Notes under the pieces: generated by a model
What the model saw: only the letters and a program-made list of their open reading frames with translations
What the model was told of the DNA's origin: nothing
The model's database searches: none
Translations under genes and position numbers: made by a program
Shown here: one piece after another, positions 43,535-51,232 of the stretch
How the letters are laid out: each line of letters begins with the position of its first letter
Position numbering within the stretch: the first letter of the stretch is position 1
Source: JBBQLG01 sp964251665
GTDB lineage: Bacteria; Bacteroidota; Bacteroidia; Cytophagales; Spirosomataceae
Assembly (NCBI GenBank): GCA_964251665.1
Contig: CAXUKO010000003.1
Coordinates: forward strand, 248,001-312,000
Reading direction: 5' to 3'
Length of the DNA: 64,000 bases

Positions 43535-43566
43535 CAAAAAGCCTCAGGTCTACTGACCTAAGGCTT
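43535..43566 (-). terminator. intrinsic terminator overlapping a stop codon
   Basis: On the minus strand AAGCCTTAGGTC, loop AGTA, GACCTGAGGCTT and then a U-run form a hairpin with one internal mismatch. Its 5' arm contains the stop codon (43558-43560) of the small gene after the sigma factor. Confidence 0.8.
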
Positions 43567-43788
43567 CTTAGAATAATTTCTGGAATAATTCAGGATGGAA
43601 TCTACGGTAGATGGACGGGGTTGCCGCTCAATCTTGTTCATGAGTGCCCGGAGCTCGAGGGTTTCGAGGAAGTAGGACATCATCTCCGGCTCAGTCATGA
43701 GCGCATCTTCAACAATAAGATTTTCCTCAGCGGAAGTCTCTTCGTAGACGTACCGAAGGACGTCATTTTGGGTAAAGGTTTTTATCAT
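43558..43788 (-). CDS. small acidic protein coupled to an ECF sigma factor
   Basis: A 76-residue protein (MIKTFTQNDVLRYVYEETSA) from the ATG at 43788. It is mostly helical and acidic, with a middle EPEMMSYFLETLELRALMNKI and a basic end NYSRNYSKKP. I do not recognise a family. It begins 26 nt before the sigma-factor stop, in another frame, so translation is probably coupled. No membrane segment is present. By position it could be an anti-sigma or co-regulatory factor, but no anti-sigma signature such as a zinc HxxxCxxC is visible. A start four residues earlier (43800) is possible. Confidence 0.65.
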   Translation of the reverse strand: MIKTFTQNDVLRYVYEETSAEENLIVEDALMTEPEMMSYFLETLELRALMNKIERQPRPSTVDSILNYSRNYSKKP

Positions 43789-44362
43789 AGCTCGGAACAC
43801 GTTTGCTTAATTGCTTGCGCAGATTAATTAAAGCATAACGCATACGGCCCAACGCGGTGTTAATGCTGACTCCGGTTGCATCGGCAATCTCTTGGAAACT
43901 CATTTCCTCGTAGTGCCTCATGATAAGTACCTGCCGTTGTTGCTCCGGCAATCGCTGGATCAACTCGCGCAAATGCTCGTGTGTTTCCTGCCGGATCTGC
44001 ACAGACTCAACCGAGTCCTCGGCAAAATCAAGCGAATTGAACACATTGCTTCCGTCTTCAAACACTACATTGGGGTAGCGTTTATCTTTTCGGAAATAGT
44101 CAATTGCCAAGTTGTGAGCGATCCGAACGATCCAGGGAAGAAACTTACCCTCTTCATTATACTTTCCCGACTTAATGGTGTCCACCGCCTTGATGAACGT
44201 ATCCTGCATTAAGTCTTCGGCCACATACTGATCTTTAACAATGAGATAAATCGTTGTATAGATCTTGTTCTTGTGTCGGCGTACTAATGATTCAAAGGCC
44301 TTTTCACTACCACGGATATATAAAGAAATAAGCTCACTATCGTTAACCTGGGCTTTTTCCAT
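43763..44362 (-). CDS. ECF-type RNA polymerase sigma factor
   Basis: A 199-residue sigma-70 family factor with regions 2 and 4 only. Region 2 includes QDTFIKAVDTIKSGKY and FLPWIVRIAHNLAIDYFRKDKR. Region 4 shows LPEQQRQVLIMRHYEEMSFQEIADATGVS and INTALGRMRYALINLRKQL. Such factors direct RNA polymerase to alternative promoters. Upstream lies over 600 bp without genes, and downstream a small overlapping gene. No typical FecR-like anti-sigma gene is adjacent, unlike many Bacteroidota ECF factors tied to TonB receptors. Confidence 0.92.
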   Translation of the reverse strand: MEKAQVNDSELISLYIRGSEKAFESLVRRHKNKIYTTIYLIVKDQYVAEDLMQDTFIKAVDTIKSGKYNEEGKFLPWIVRIAHNLAIDYFRKDKRYPNVVFEDGSNVFNSLDFAEDSVESVQIRQETHEHLRELIQRLPEQQRQVLIMRHYEEMSFQEIADATGVSINTALGRMRYALINLRKQLSKRVPSYDKNLYPK

Positions 44363-44996
44363 TTTCAGTAAGACAATTAGGTAACGTAGAGCGTTTCGTC
44401 GATAGTGTCCGGGCGTTTAAATTTTTTTACTGGTTGAAGGAGTAATGTTCTATCAAAATAATCTATTTCTAACGTGATTCGCAAGTATCGAGCCAAATTT
44501 TTTATGAAAATGTGCTAAACACCAATTATTTTTTTGTGTTTCAGGCCTAAATCGAATTTTTCAGGCTTAAAACGGCTGATGGGCCTATTTTGAAAATTAC
44601 CCCCTTTTTAGCCAGCTGCACATTTTAATCGGAATACAACCGTCCGGGCAGACGGGTTGCCGCCATACCGCTGAACAGGATATCGCTCTGATAGTCACCT
44701 ACCTATATACGTAATTTACCTCTTTTCGGCTTTCCGGTATTTAGTGTACGGTAAAAAAGTATTTTTATGGACGGCAAAGATTAAGCGATTAGCTGTCCTC
44801 GTGACATCATTTTTGCGGTTAAGCCGGTTTTGCTGAGTGCACCGTCCGGGATGTGCTCAGCAGCCAGTTACCATTTCCCAGTCCAATCCGGCACTAACCG
44901 CGCGGATTGCACAGCTGGTTATTTTGCCTGGTTTAGATTCGGTTGTCCGTCCCGTTCAGGCTGTAAATTCGGCAGCGGGTGCGTAACTTTGACCAC
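44363..44996. other. 634-bp intergenic region without a recognised gene
   Basis: No plausible coding frame or known RNA was recognised. The left part (about 44410-44590) is AT-rich with T-runs. Two hairpins can be seen: one around 44637-44659 (CAACCGTC with GACGGGTTG) and one around 44831-44862 (TGCTGAGTGCAC with GTGCTCAGCA). Both neighbourhoods contain CCGTCCGGG. The region must hold the divergent promoters of the sigma factor and the ferredoxin gene and could hold a small RNA. Confidence 0.5.
44984..44991 (+). promoter_or_regulatory. -7 box (TAACTTTG) upstream of the ferredoxin gene
   Basis: TAACTTTG matches TAnnTTTG and ends five bases before the ATG at 44997. Transcription from it would give a leaderless or nearly leaderless mRNA. 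Confidence 0.5.
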
Positions 44997-45302
44997 ATGA
45001 AATATAAGAAACACGTCTTTATCTGTACTAATCAGAAAGAAGCCCCCAAGAAGAGTTGTGGCGAAGCGCATGGGCTGGCTTTAGTCGATGCTTTTAAACT
45101 GGCCCTGAAAGAACGCGATTTAGCGGTCGATATACGGGCGCAAAAAACGGGTTGCCTGGACGTTTGCGGGCGCGGACCGGCTTTAGTTGTTTATCCGGAA
45201 GGTATTTTCTACGGTAATGTTCAACTGTCGGACGTGGCCGAAATTGTTGAGAGTCATTTAGTGAATAACCAGCCTGTTGAGCGGTTAAAACTTACTTTTT
45301 AG
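44997..45302 (+). CDS. thioredoxin-like [2Fe-2S] ferredoxin
   Basis: A 101-residue protein from the ATG at 44997; an in-frame GTG at 44979 overlaps the promoter box and is rejected. The four cluster cysteines are in the thioredoxin-like ferredoxin layout: CTNQKEAPKKSC (C-x10-C) and CLDVC (C-x3-C), followed by GRGPALVVYPEGIFYGNV. It probably transfers electrons in the cytoplasm or serves as an iron-sulfur accessory protein. Partners are not visible. The HAD phosphatase gene follows 53 nt later. Confidence 0.9.
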   Translation: MKYKKHVFICTNQKEAPKKSCGEAHGLALVDAFKLALKERDLAVDIRAQKTGCLDVCGRGPALVVYPEGIFYGNVQLSDVAEIVESHLVNNQPVERLKLTF

Positions 45303-45355
45303 GCTAACAGCCACCTGCTGCCCATCAGGCCGGGTGGCTGTTATCTGTTCTTTGT

Positions 45356-46051
45356 ATGTACAAAACTTTATTCTTTGACCTCGATCATACGCTTTGGGAT
45401 TTCGACCGGAACTCGGCGGAGTCGATTGGGGAGATTTACGAAACCCATCACCTGGGTGATGCCGGTGTTCCCTCCGCCGAGGTGTTCAGCCGGACATTCA
45501 TTGCTATCAACAGAAAACTCTGGGCAGATTTCGACAGAAACCGGATTACGCATGGCTTCATCCGCGAACGGCGGTTTCCGTTGGTTTTTGAAGCATTGGG
45601 GTTAGCTGATACAACTGCGTGTGCAGGTCTGAATGACGAATACCTGCGTCTATTGCCTCAGAAGCCTCATTTGATGGATTCGGCGCGGGATATCCTCGAC
45701 TACCTGCATGGTCGCTACGCTATGCACATCATTACCAATGGCTTCGACGAGATACAGGCCATCAAAATGGCAAGCGCCGACATCTCCCATTATTTTGAAC
45801 ACGTGGTAACCATCGAAACGGCGGGCGCAAAAAAGCCCGACCCGCGTATGTTTCGCTATGCAATGGCCCTGAGTGGTGCCCGGCCGGAAACCAGTTTGAT
45901 GATCGGTGATAATTATGAAGCCGATATTCTGGGCGCACAGTCGGTTGGCATGGATACTGTATACTACAATCCGTTGGGCGCACCTGTCGGTATGGAGAAA
46001 CCAACGTATGAGATTCGGCACTGGAATGAACTCCGGTCAATTCTGCGCTAA
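45356..46051 (+). CDS. yjjG: YjjG-type HAD family pyrimidine nucleotidase
   Basis: A 231-residue HAD hydrolase. Motif I is FFDLDHTLWDFD (nucleophile and acid Asp near residues 8 and 10). A helical C1 cap follows, then motif II IITNGFD, motif III Lys in AGAKKPDPRMF, and motif IV GDNYEADILGA. The DLDHTLWDFD form is typical of YjjG, which dephosphorylates nucleoside 5'-monophosphates, preferring non-canonical pyrimidines. Symbol assignment is by family resemblance. The ferredoxin gene upstream may be cotranscribed. Confidence 0.87.
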   Translation: MYKTLFFDLDHTLWDFDRNSAESIGEIYETHHLGDAGVPSAEVFSRTFIAINRKLWADFDRNRITHGFIRERRFPLVFEALGLADTTACAGLNDEYLRLLPQKPHLMDSARDILDYLHGRYAMHIITNGFDEIQAIKMASADISHYFEHVVTIETAGAKKPDPRMFRYAMALSGARPETSLMIGDNYEADILGAQSVGMDTVYYNPLGAPVGMEKPTYEIRHWNELRSILR

Positions 46052-46197
46052 ATCAGACGGTTCTATAACCCGCTTATGGCACGTTCCCTGAGCGGGCTGA
46101 TAATTGCCGACTTGGATTTTGTTTATGAATCTTAAAATTGGTAACTTTTGCCCGTGAATCAGCCATTCCTTCAAAAAGTTATAACCGTACACTTGCT

Positions 46198-47277
46198 ATG
46201 ATCAAACAAATACTACTTACCAGTCTGGTTTTTAGCCTGGCACTCACGGGGGCTGGGGCGCAAACTATTGAAACGCCAGCCAACACGGCACTGACTATTG
46301 CGGCCAATATGACGCTGCCCTCGGGAAAGGAGTTGCAGATTGATGGCAGTGCGTTTTTGAAGTTATTACCCGGTACGACCGGTAATGTAATCATGGGTCT
46401 CGGCTCGGGGGCCAGTAATACAACCGGGCGGTTTAGTACGTATCTGGGCCATAACGCTGGTTTTACGGCTACTTCGGACTCGAACACATTCGTTGGCTAT
46501 CAGTCGGGTTATGCCGTTACAACGGGTAAGAGCAATACCTATTTCGGTTCGGGCGCTGGTCGCAACAATGCTACCGGGTCGCGTAATACCTACGTAGGGC
46601 GTAATGCCGGTCCGGGTATTACCAACGGTGACGATAATGTGTATCTGGGGTATAACACGGGCATCAACGATCAGGGTGGCCGGAATACCTTTCTGGGATC
46701 AGGCGCGGGGGTGCTTATGGCGGGTACGCAGCCGCTTTATAATGCTACGGCGCTGGGGGCTAATGCGCAGGTCTCGGCCAGTAATGCCCTGATTCTGGGT
46801 AAAAATGCCAACGTAGGTATCGGGACAACAGCCCCGAAAACGAAACTGGAAGTAGTGAGCGAAACAGCAGATAACAGCGGGTTTCGCCTGACCAATCTGA
46901 CAGCTGCCAGCCGCCCCGCTTTGTCAACCGATCAATTTCTGACCGTGAATGAAAACGGCGATGTGGTAAAAGCAAGCTACCGCGTAAAAATCAACAGTGT
47001 TACTGACTGGAGCGATAAGGTGTTTGAAAAAGGCTACGTGCTAAAGCCGCTGGGCGAAGTAGAACAGTTTATCAGGGCCAACAATCACTTACCGGGCGTT
47101 CCATCGGCCGAAGCCGTCGTGCAGAATGGAATTGATGCTACGCAGTTGAATGCCAAGCTGCTGGAGAAGATTGAGGAATTGACGCTGTATATGATTGAGA
47201 TGAAAAAAGAGAACCAGCAGAAGAATGCGCGCATTGACGCTTTGGAAAAGCAGGTGCTGGAGTTAAGCCATAAGTAA
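46198..47277 (+). CDS. secreted fibre-like protein with beta-roll repeats and C-terminal coiled coil
   Basis: A 359-residue protein from the ATG at 46198, which opens a signal peptide (MIKQILLTSLVFSLALTGAG). The middle has repeated short beta units with Gly/Asn turns, such as GSGASNTTGRFSTYLGHNAG, NTYFGSGAGRNNATGSRNTY and NTFLGSGAGV, resembling trimeric adhesin or tail-fibre stalks. The end shows LKPLGEVEQFIRANNHLPGV, then a coiled coil (LLEKIEELTLYMIEMKKENQ). This C-terminal block is common in Bacteroidota surface proteins annotated as tail-fibre-like. No phage genes are nearby. Function is unknown; a surface adhesin is likely. Confidence 0.75.
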   Translation: MIKQILLTSLVFSLALTGAGAQTIETPANTALTIAANMTLPSGKELQIDGSAFLKLLPGTTGNVIMGLGSGASNTTGRFSTYLGHNAGFTATSDSNTFVGYQSGYAVTTGKSNTYFGSGAGRNNATGSRNTYVGRNAGPGITNGDDNVYLGYNTGINDQGGRNTFLGSGAGVLMAGTQPLYNATALGANAQVSASNALILGKNANVGIGTTAPKTKLEVVSETADNSGFRLTNLTAASRPALSTDQFLTVNENGDVVKASYRVKINSVTDWSDKVFEKGYVLKPLGEVEQFIRANNHLPGVPSAEAVVQNGIDATQLNAKLLEKIEELTLYMIEMKKENQQKNARIDALEKQVLELSHK

Positions 47278-47296
47278 GACCAACACCTTGTTAGAC

Positions 47297-47330
47297 AAGC
47301 CCCGCTAAACGCTGTAGTTTGGCGGGGCTT
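47297..47330 (+). terminator. intrinsic-type hairpin
   Basis: AAGCCCCGCTAAAC (47297-47310) pairs with GTTTGGCGGGGCTT (47317-47330) with one weak pair. It lies 20 nt after the fibre-like gene; the following T content is modest. Confidence 0.7.
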
Positions 47331-47352
47331 ATTGCTTGCTTAGTAAGCATTA

Positions 47353-48189
47353 TTATCGGCTGATCGTGGCCGCTGAAGCGGGTTCATCGTTCAGCACTGA
47401 CCGGATTAGATAGGCTGCCGCCACGTCGTTGCTGGTAAACGCCCGGTAGAACCAGGACTCCTTCAGACCCACAGCCCGCAGGGTATGCGTTTCGGATAAT
47501 CCTTGCCGATGCGCTGTCTGCACCTGTTCTACCAGATTTTCGAGGTATTGCTTCTTGCGCAATACCGCTTCCCGGCCACCGGTCAGCACGGGGTTATGCC
47601 CACAGAAGAGTGTATCAAAATTGTAGGTCAGCAGTTGCCGGGCGGCTTCAATCTGCTGGTATATGTTTTCACCCCGGCGAAAGATCTTCAGGTTACCGAT
47701 GTAAAAATCACCGGCAAAGAGCCAGCCTTGATTCGGCTCCAGCAGCACATGATGGTCGTCGGAGTGACCCAGTGTCGAAATGGTTTTAAACTGAAAGTGT
47801 TCTGTTCGGACAGCCTCGGGCAAGGGCAGCGTATTTGGGCAGGGGTCTATTTTGCCGAACCAGAACCGTTCGTAAGGCAACAGGGGAAAACCACGGGCAA
47901 TGCGCTGGGCTGTTAGCGTACTGGCCAGCACAGGGCATTGCTGCTGCTGACTAAGGGCATAGGCGTTGCCCGAATGATCTTCGTGAAAGTGGGTCAGCAC
48001 AATTTGTTCAATGTGTCGTTCCCCAAACGTAGTCAGCACATCGCGTTGGCGGATACGCTGGGCGGTGTCGATCAGTAGCCCATCGACCAGGTAACACCAG
48101 ACCGGTACGGGGCGGATAAACCGGACGGGTGAGTAGCCAAACTGAAAGCCCTCGACGGGGCCATGCGTTAACCGACGGGTAATCTTCAT
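47353..48189 (-). CDS. MBL-fold metallo-hydrolase
   Basis: A 278-residue metallo-beta-lactamase-fold enzyme. The metal motif LTHFHEDHSGN has His67, His69, Asp71 and His72. A third site is in TLGHSDDHHVL, with Asp in LFAGDFYIG and His in LFCGHNPVL. An N-terminal strand region (WCYLVDGLLIDTAQRI) is typical of the glyoxalase-II-like or RNase-Z-like group. The substrate cannot be assigned. It is not a beta-lactamase by context: the BlaI/M56 genes are 25 kb away. It stands alone on the minus strand. Confidence 0.85.
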   Translation of the reverse strand: MKITRRLTHGPVEGFQFGYSPVRFIRPVPVWCYLVDGLLIDTAQRIRQRDVLTTFGERHIEQIVLTHFHEDHSGNAYALSQQQQCPVLASTLTAQRIARGFPLLPYERFWFGKIDPCPNTLPLPEAVRTEHFQFKTISTLGHSDDHHVLLEPNQGWLFAGDFYIGNLKIFRRGENIYQQIEAARQLLTYNFDTLFCGHNPVLTGGREAVLRKKQYLENLVEQVQTAHRQGLSETHTLRAVGLKESWFYRAFTSNDVAAAYLIRSVLNDEPASAATISR

Positions 48190-48199
48190 TTGAGGGCAT

Positions 48200-48229
48200 A
48201 AAAAAGGCAGACCTGCTAAGTCCGCCTTT
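48200..48229 (-). terminator. intrinsic terminator
   Basis: On the minus strand AAAGGCGGAC pairs with GTCTGCCTTT (one G-U pair) and is followed by a T-run. It lies 24 nt after the FKBP gene that ends at 48253. Confidence 0.8.
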
Positions 48230-48252
48230 ATCGTATAACGAATATAAGCACT

Positions 48253-49137
48253 TTACTGCGCCGAAGCAATTTCAATATCAAAAACCAGCGGTGCGTAGGG
48301 GTAGATTGAATACTGGTTGTTCTGGAGATATCCTGTTGCTCCATACCCCTGCGAAGAGGGGAAAATAATGGTAGCCTTCTCGCCAACCTTCAATTTGCGG
48401 ATGCCTTCCTCGAAGCCAGCCACTGTCCTATTGGCACCCAGCGTCACGGGCAACGTACCCGAGTCAAAGGGCTGTAAACCCCGCAGAAACTTTCCCGAAT
48501 ACACCACTGATACAATCTGCCCGGTCGTTAATGCGGCTCCAGCCGGGTTTTCTTTTGTCTTGATAAGACGCAGGCCGGTGGTAGTAGTCTCAGTTACTGT
48601 CAGCTTGTTTTTCGCAATGTACTGATTGATCTGCTCTTCTTCCGTTAATGATGAAACCAGTTTAGCATCGAGCCGAACTGCTGAGTAGGCCGGTAAAACA
48701 GTGACGCCATTTTTGGTCAGCGCCTGTGAGCCAAACGCCAGCGAGGATGGTAGCAGGAATGTACCGGTTTCGCCGGTACGCAGGTATTTGAAAGGAACAT
48801 CAGTCACGAAACCACCCGTCCCATAGGGAGCGTATACGACCGTATCGCGCTGATCAATCACGGTGTTCGATAGGGTAAAGAATTTGTACGTGTAGCCAAC
48901 CTCGTCACCTACAGCGGGTAATTTCCCCGTTGGGTTCGCCGTTCTAATGAGGTAGTACATACCCGACGTAGGGTCTTTTTGCGCCTGTGCCTTGAGGCTG
49001 TCTTTATTGTAAGCCGCAATAGCCGCTGCATTATCGGCTTCAGCGGTGGCACCCGGATCAACGGACGACTGCGAACAACCGGCTAAAACAGCGAGCAACG
49101 CAGCAGCAACGAAGGTATTTGTCTTGTTGAAAAACAT
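48253..49137 (-). CDS. FKBP-type peptidyl-prolyl isomerase lipoprotein (second copy)
   Basis: A 294-residue lipoprotein (lipobox VLAGC, Cys21). It has a degenerate first FKBP-like domain at about 75-165 (VGDEVGYTYKFFTLSN) and a second at about 200-292 (VSVVYSGKFLRGLQPFDSG, VAGFEEGIRKLKVGEKATI, SQGYGATGY). The plan matches the FKBP lipoprotein at 40142-41065, so the two are paralogues. Several active-site aromatics of classical FKBP are replaced, so isomerase activity is uncertain and a chaperone role is possible. It is probably periplasmic or outer-membrane-anchored. Confidence 0.85.
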   Translation of the reverse strand: MFFNKTNTFVAAALLAVLAGCSQSSVDPGATAEADNAAAIAAYNKDSLKAQAQKDPTSGMYYLIRTANPTGKLPAVGDEVGYTYKFFTLSNTVIDQRDTVVYAPYGTGGFVTDVPFKYLRTGETGTFLLPSSLAFGSQALTKNGVTVLPAYSAVRLDAKLVSSLTEEEQINQYIAKNKLTVTETTTTGLRLIKTKENPAGAALTTGQIVSVVYSGKFLRGLQPFDSGTLPVTLGANRTVAGFEEGIRKLKVGEKATIIFPSSQGYGATGYLQNNQYSIYPYAPLVFDIEIASAQ

Positions 49138-49264
49138 GATAACGAGGTGTAATTTTTAATACGGAACGATTAACTGACCCATTGTGGTGCTAAACGGTTG
49201 CCTCCACTACGCAGAAAATTACTGGATTGTTGCAAAAGTGGCCGGGATAGCGATATGCCAATGG

Positions 49265-50344
49265 TCAAAACTGCACTCCTTCGCCCTCATTCAGCACCCG
49301 GAACCGGTCGGCGGGCAGGTTTACTGCGTGCAGGGCTTTGGACAGGTCATCAACTGGCTCGCGTTCACCATCGTCGGCCAGCGCAAAGGTGCCAAAATGG
49401 ATAGCGACACTTTGCTGCGACTGAATATCCTGGTGAATCTGAACGGCCTCGGCGGGTGAGCAGTGAATCGGGGCCATAAAGGAAGGCGGTTTGTAAGCAC
49501 CAATTGGAATCAGGGCCAGCCTGATGGGGCCGAATTGCTCACCAATCTGTTTAAGAAATGGTCCATACCCCGTGTCTCCCACGAAATAAAGTTTGCCGAC
49601 GGTCTGACTGTCGATGATAAAACCGGCCCAGAGCGTTGCGTCACGGTCGAAGGTGCCGCGTCCCGAAAAATGCTGCGCCGGTACGCAGTGAATGGTTGTC
49701 CGCTGGTCGTAAGCTACCGACTCGCGCCAGTCCATCTCGGTGATGTGCTGGCAGCCGGCTTTTTCCAGAAAGGCTTTCACGCCCAACGTACAATACACCC
49801 GGGGCTGGTCGCGGTCGCAGATCTGTTTGAACGTTCCAATGTCCAGATGGTCCCAGTGATTGTGGCTCAGCAGTAGTATATCAATTCTGGGTAAGTCATT
49901 AAGCGGCACACCGGGCGGGCCATTGCGTTTAGGGCCGACGAACTGAAAGGGGCTGGTCCGCTCATAATAGACCGGGTCGGTCAGCACGTTCAGCCCGTCG
50001 AATTGCAGCAACACGGTCGAATGGTTAATAAACGTCACGCGAACCGGCGCAGGACTATGGCTGTGTCTATTCCCCCGCACCGATGCGGGCGGGGAGGGGT
50101 AGCGGAGCCGGGTATGTGGTGAGCCCCAGGGCATACGGGTTCGATTTCGCTGCAGCATCCAGCCGATAGCTTCCAGAAAGCCTTTGGCCCGCACACCGTC
50201 CAAGTTATGAAACCGGCGGCCGTCGAAATGATCGGTAACGGGACCACTGTAGCGCGGTGCTGAGATTAAGTAGCCAACAAGCAGGGCCGTTCCTGCCACA
50301 ATAACAACAATAATGAGGAGCGCAGGCAACAAAGTTGATAACAT
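49265..50344 (-). CDS. membrane-anchored MBL-fold hydrolase (NAPE-PLD/UlaG-like)
   Basis: About 359 residues from the ATG at 50344. One N-terminal helix (MLSTLLPALLIIVVIVAGTA) is followed by an MBL fold: INHSTVLLQFDGLNVLTDPV, the metal motif LSHNHWDHLD, VPAQHFSGRG, and GDTGYGPFL. The NHSTVLLQ and SHNHWDHLD pair is typical of the NAPE-hydrolysing phospholipase D-like and UlaG-like group. Relatives cleave phospholipids or lactones; the substrate here is unknown. The anchor suggests activity at the membrane surface. An in-frame start 17 residues upstream is less likely. Confidence 0.85.
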   Translation of the reverse strand: MLSTLLPALLIIVVIVAGTALLVGYLISAPRYSGPVTDHFDGRRFHNLDGVRAKGFLEAIGWMLQRNRTRMPWGSPHTRLRYPSPPASVRGNRHSHSPAPVRVTFINHSTVLLQFDGLNVLTDPVYYERTSPFQFVGPKRNGPPGVPLNDLPRIDILLLSHNHWDHLDIGTFKQICDRDQPRVYCTLGVKAFLEKAGCQHITEMDWRESVAYDQRTTIHCVPAQHFSGRGTFDRDATLWAGFIIDSQTVGKLYFVGDTGYGPFLKQIGEQFGPIRLALIPIGAYKPPSFMAPIHCSPAEAVQIHQDIQSQQSVAIHFGTFALADDGEREPVDDLSKALHAVNLPADRFRVLNEGEGVQF

Positions 50345-50485
50345 GAGCGTACAGAAAAGGTCGGCCCGTTGAGAAAAGAAACGACCTGTGAGCAATATAA
50401 AGCGGTTTTCGCCGAATGAGTAGACATTGCATCAAACGCTTGCCTGATTATTGCTGTCTATACTCATCAAACGACGTTTATTCAG

Positions 50486-51232
50486 ATGGTACGCTGGTTA
50501 TTACTTTGTCCGAAACAACGATGGTGGCTGCTATGGCTGGTTTATCCATTCGCCAGCATGGCTCAGCCGGCGATTCCCGCAGATTCCGGGCAGTACGTAG
50601 CTCCAGTCCCAGTACGGCAACACCCGCAGTTCAACGTATATCCATTAGACTACCGAAGCACCTTTGTGCGTCAATCGCCCGTATTGGCACTCGGTGGCGC
50701 TGCCGGGTTCAAATTTCAGGGCCGTCACTTAATTACACTGGGCTATTACTGGCTTTCGCAGCAGAAAAATCGGGCGGTGACGAATCAGGTAACCGGGATA
50801 CATACCCTCTCCGATGGGCTGAAACTCAGTTATCTGAATCTGGCTTACACCTGGTCGTTTATCCGAAGCAAACACTGGGAGGTCGGCTTACCGGTCGAGG
50901 TCGGGTATGGTTTCTCCCGGGAAGCCATTGATAACGAAACGGGCCGCACCCTGCGAACGTATAACTCGCACTTTGTGCCGCTTCAGCTTGGCATTACCGG
51001 CGACTGGAAAATAACGCGCTGGGCGGGCCTGAACGTAGCCGTCGGGTATCGGGTAATTCCGGTTAAATCCACCAGCCGCGCCGACTTCAACGGCTTATAT
51101 TATAACTACGGCGTTAACCTGTATACCGGTAATATCCTCGACGATTATCGGGCCTGGCGCAAACGAAAGCATGAGCTGGTCAGCACGGCTCAACCCGTAC
51201 CGGGCAAGTCCCGTCAGGGTTTCAGCAACTGA
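50486..51232 (+). CDS. outer-membrane-like beta-rich protein of unknown function
   Basis: A 248-residue protein with an N-terminal signal-like segment (WWLLWLVYPFASMAQ). Alternating amphipathic strands follow with many aromatics (GGAAGFKFQGRHLITLGYYW, LNLAYTWSFIRSK, GLNVAVGYRVIPVK), as in small outer-membrane barrels. I do not recognise a family. The C-terminus is basic and not a typical barrel end (it stops ...GKSRQGFSN). Its last 19 bases overlap the 3' end of the convergent fasciclin gene. Location in the outer membrane is inferred. Confidence 0.65.
   Translation: MVRWLLLCPKQRWWLLWLVYPFASMAQPAIPADSGQYVAPVPVRQHPQFNVYPLDYRSTFVRQSPVLALGGAAGFKFQGRHLITLGYYWLSQQKNRAVTNQVTGIHTLSDGLKLSYLNLAYTWSFIRSKHWEVGLPVEVGYGFSREAIDNETGRTLRTYNSHFVPLQLGITGDWKITRWAGLNVAVGYRVIPVKSTSRADFNGLYYNYGVNLYTGNILDDYRAWRKRKHELVSTAQPVPGKSRQGFSN

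Noticed and set aside
44363..44996. Possible 6S, SRP or tmRNA gene in the intergenic region
   Set aside because: None of the conserved sequence blocks of these RNAs could be recognised. Only simple hairpins are visible.
46198..47277. Possible prophage tail-fibre gene
   Set aside because: No capsid, terminase, portal, integrase or lysis gene is nearby, and the C-terminal block is common in chromosomal Bacteroidota surface proteins.
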